Shown: positions 63,024-64,000 of the stretch, piece after piece | How the letters are laid out: each line of letters starts with the position of its first letter | Position numbering within the stretch: position 1 is the stretch's first letter | Assembly: GCF_020511115.1 (NCBI RefSeq) | Contig: NZ_JAJAVH010000004.1 | Span: 496,001-560,000 of the forward strand | DNA: 64,000 bases | Reading direction: 5' to 3' | Origin: Luteimonas panaciterrae | GTDB taxonomy: Bacteria > Pseudomonadota > Gammaproteobacteria > Xanthomonadales > Xanthomonadaceae | The notes under the pieces: model-generated | What the model was told of the DNA's origin: nothing | Databases searched by the model: none | The model's input: the letters and a program-made list of their open reading frames with translations, nothing else | Made by a program: the position numbers and the translations under genes

Positions 63024-63977
63024 CTACGCGTCGGTGCTGCCGGCACCTTTCGGCTTGGGAAGTGCTTTCGCGCCCCGCCGCATCTTTGACGGCTGTAGGC
63101 CTGTCTTCTCGAACCAGTGATGCGCGTAAGGATTGTCGTTGTAGCGCGCGATCTCCCGATACCCGTTCCGGGCATAGAGCGCCTGCGCTTCCTTGAGCGT
63201 GCGATTGGTATCGAGCCGCAGCACGTCCAGACCAGCCTCGACCGCGTGTGCCTCGAGCGCATCCAGGATGCGCTGGGCAATGCCGAGCCCGCGCGCGAAG
63301 GGCGCCACCCACATGCGCTTGATCTCGCCGATCCCACGGCCTTTCACCTTGAACGCGCCGCAGCCGACGGCTTGCTCGTCCAGGCGCGCGATGAGGAACA
63401 ATCCCGCTGGCGGCGTGAGCTCCTCGGGATCCGCCGACGGGCTGCGCGCCGGATCGAATCCGGTATCGAAACGTTGGTCCAGTTCGCGCAAATACGCCTC
63501 GATGCATGCGCGGGCATCCGCGCTGCCTGGGTCGACGACCTCGATGGTGACGGCTGACGCCCGCATCAGCCGTTCCACTTCCGCCATGGCCGCGACCAGG
63601 CGATCGCGCTGCGACGGACCGAGCGGCGCCAGCACCGAGGTCGCGAATTCCTCGGAGCGGCGGTCGAGTTCCTCCACCTCGCGCAACCCTTTGCGCGTCA
63701 GGGTCGCTCGCCGTACCCGGCTGTCGTCGGGAGCACGCTGCGACGTCACCAGCCCTTGCGCTTCCAGCGAGCGCAGAAGGCGGCTCAGATAGCCGGAGTC
63801 CAGCGACAGCCGTGTGCGCAGATCGCGAAGCTCCGCTCCTTCCCTGCCGATCTCGAACAGCAGCCGTGCCTCGCTCAGCGGTCGGCCACGACCCAGGTAA
63901 CTGTCGTTCAGCACTCCGATCCGCCGCGTGACCGAGCGGTTGAAGCTGCGAACTTGTTGAATCTGCTCCGAATCCAT
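63024..63977 (-). CDS. MarR-type winged helix fused to a GNAT acetyltransferase
   Basis: This encodes 317 residues. Residues 1-140 form a MarR-like winged helix (SEARLLFEIGREGAELRDLRTRLSLDSGYLSRLLRSLEAQGLVTSQRAPDDSRVRRATLTRKG). Residues about 150-300 are a GNAT domain with IGEIKRMWVAPFARGLGIAQRILDALEAHA and YRDNPYAHHWFEK-like end. The fusion is known in several bacteria, where a regulator and acetyltransferase act on the same signal. A perfect MarR-type palindrome lies just upstream of the start codon. The substrate of the acetyltransferase is unknown. Confidence 0.9.
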   Translation of the reverse strand: MDSEQIQQVRSFNRSVTRRIGVLNDSYLGRGRPLSEARLLFEIGREGAELRDLRTRLSLDSGYLSRLLRSLEAQGLVTSQRAPDDSRVRRATLTRKGLREVEELDRRSEEFATSVLAPLGPSQRDRLVAAMAEVERLMRASAVTIEVVDPGSADARACIEAYLRELDQRFDTGFDPARSPSADPEELTPPAGLFLIARLDEQAVGCGAFKVKGRGIGEIKRMWVAPFARGLGIAQRILDALEAHAVEAGLDVLRLDTNRTLKEAQALYARNGYREIARYNDNPYAHHWFEKTGLQPSKMRRGAKALPKPKGAGSTDA

Positions 63978-63979
63978 TG

Positions 63980-63995
63980 TCTGACTTTAGTCAGA
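63980..63995 (-). promoter_or_regulatory. Palindromic operator of the MarR-GNAT gene
   Basis: TCTGAC (63980-63985) and GTCAGA (63990-63995) flank TTTA, giving a perfect 16-base palindrome three bases before the start codon. A MarR-family autoregulatory site is expected here. Confidence 0.75.
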
Positions 63996-64000
63996 TAAAT

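Overview
The window reads as ordinary chromosome of a high-GC gammaproteobacterium, most likely a member of the Xanthomonadales (Lysobacteraceae or Rhodanobacteraceae). The basis is family-level resemblance: an RluF-type pseudouridine synthase, a YbiI-type DksA/TraR protein with the GYNRRGSKDSQLR tail, SelO, DUF6164, dense GTCATTCC-type REP palindromes and a paired repeat module. The lineage is an inference from gene content and repeats; no rRNA, tRNA, CRISPR array, integrase, transposase or phage gene was found. Both strands are densely coded, with about sixty genes in short operons.

Layout. 1-7.7 kb: end of a DUF4097 protein, a small secreted protein, ferredoxin-NADP reductase, a gene-free 750-base block built from two inverted copies of a repeat module, glutathione peroxidase, a phytase-like secreted protein, a membrane protein and a Dcp-like M3 peptidase. 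7.7-19.6 kb: GlpQ, a full-length Lhr helicase, a sirtuin, an amino acid permease, an AraC/GyrI regulator, a cyclopropane fatty acid synthase-like methyltransferase, a lipoprotein and a cold shock protein. 19.8-25.3 kb: RluF, a small acetyltransferase, rhomboid, a POT peptide transporter and an M14 peptidase. 25.4-28.6 kb: a three-gene operon of an APH/choline-kinase-like protein, a HAD phosphatase and an RfbD-like reductase, which looks like a sugar-phosphate pathway. 28.7-38 kb: a YbaY-type lipoprotein, a diguanylate cyclase, an SRPBCC protein, Uup, a lysine-rich microprotein, SelO, a GST, an MFS carrier and a DeoR regulator. 38-46 kb: a DEAD-box helicase with a DbpA-type tail, a class I amidotransferase, TrhO, an ArsR-SRPBCC pair, an MHS-family carrier and a BaiN-type flavoprotein. 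45.7-50.7 kb: a six-gene minus-strand run ending in envelope proteins and beginning with ThpR, then GpmA. 50.7-59.5 kb: regulator/transporter pairs (LysR-MFS, AraC-Fsr), a transglutaminase-TPR protein, an ArsR plus cupin-DUF2867 operon, a VOC protein and YbiI. 59.5-64 kb: a secreted parallel beta-helix protein, a GNAT, a membrane protein and a MarR-GNAT fusion.

Regulation is the most readable layer. Several local regulators sit next to clear operator-like repeats: ArsR at 41.9 kb with a strong promoter that predicts a leaderless message, LysR at 51.7 kb, AraC at 54.4 kb with direct repeats two helical turns apart, ArsR at 58.4 kb and MarR at 64.0 kb. No obviously novel defence or mobile system is present. 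The best candidates for undescribed biology are the kinase-HAD-reductase operon, the ArsR/cupin-DUF2867 operon, and the inverted repeat block at 1.7-2.45 kb.
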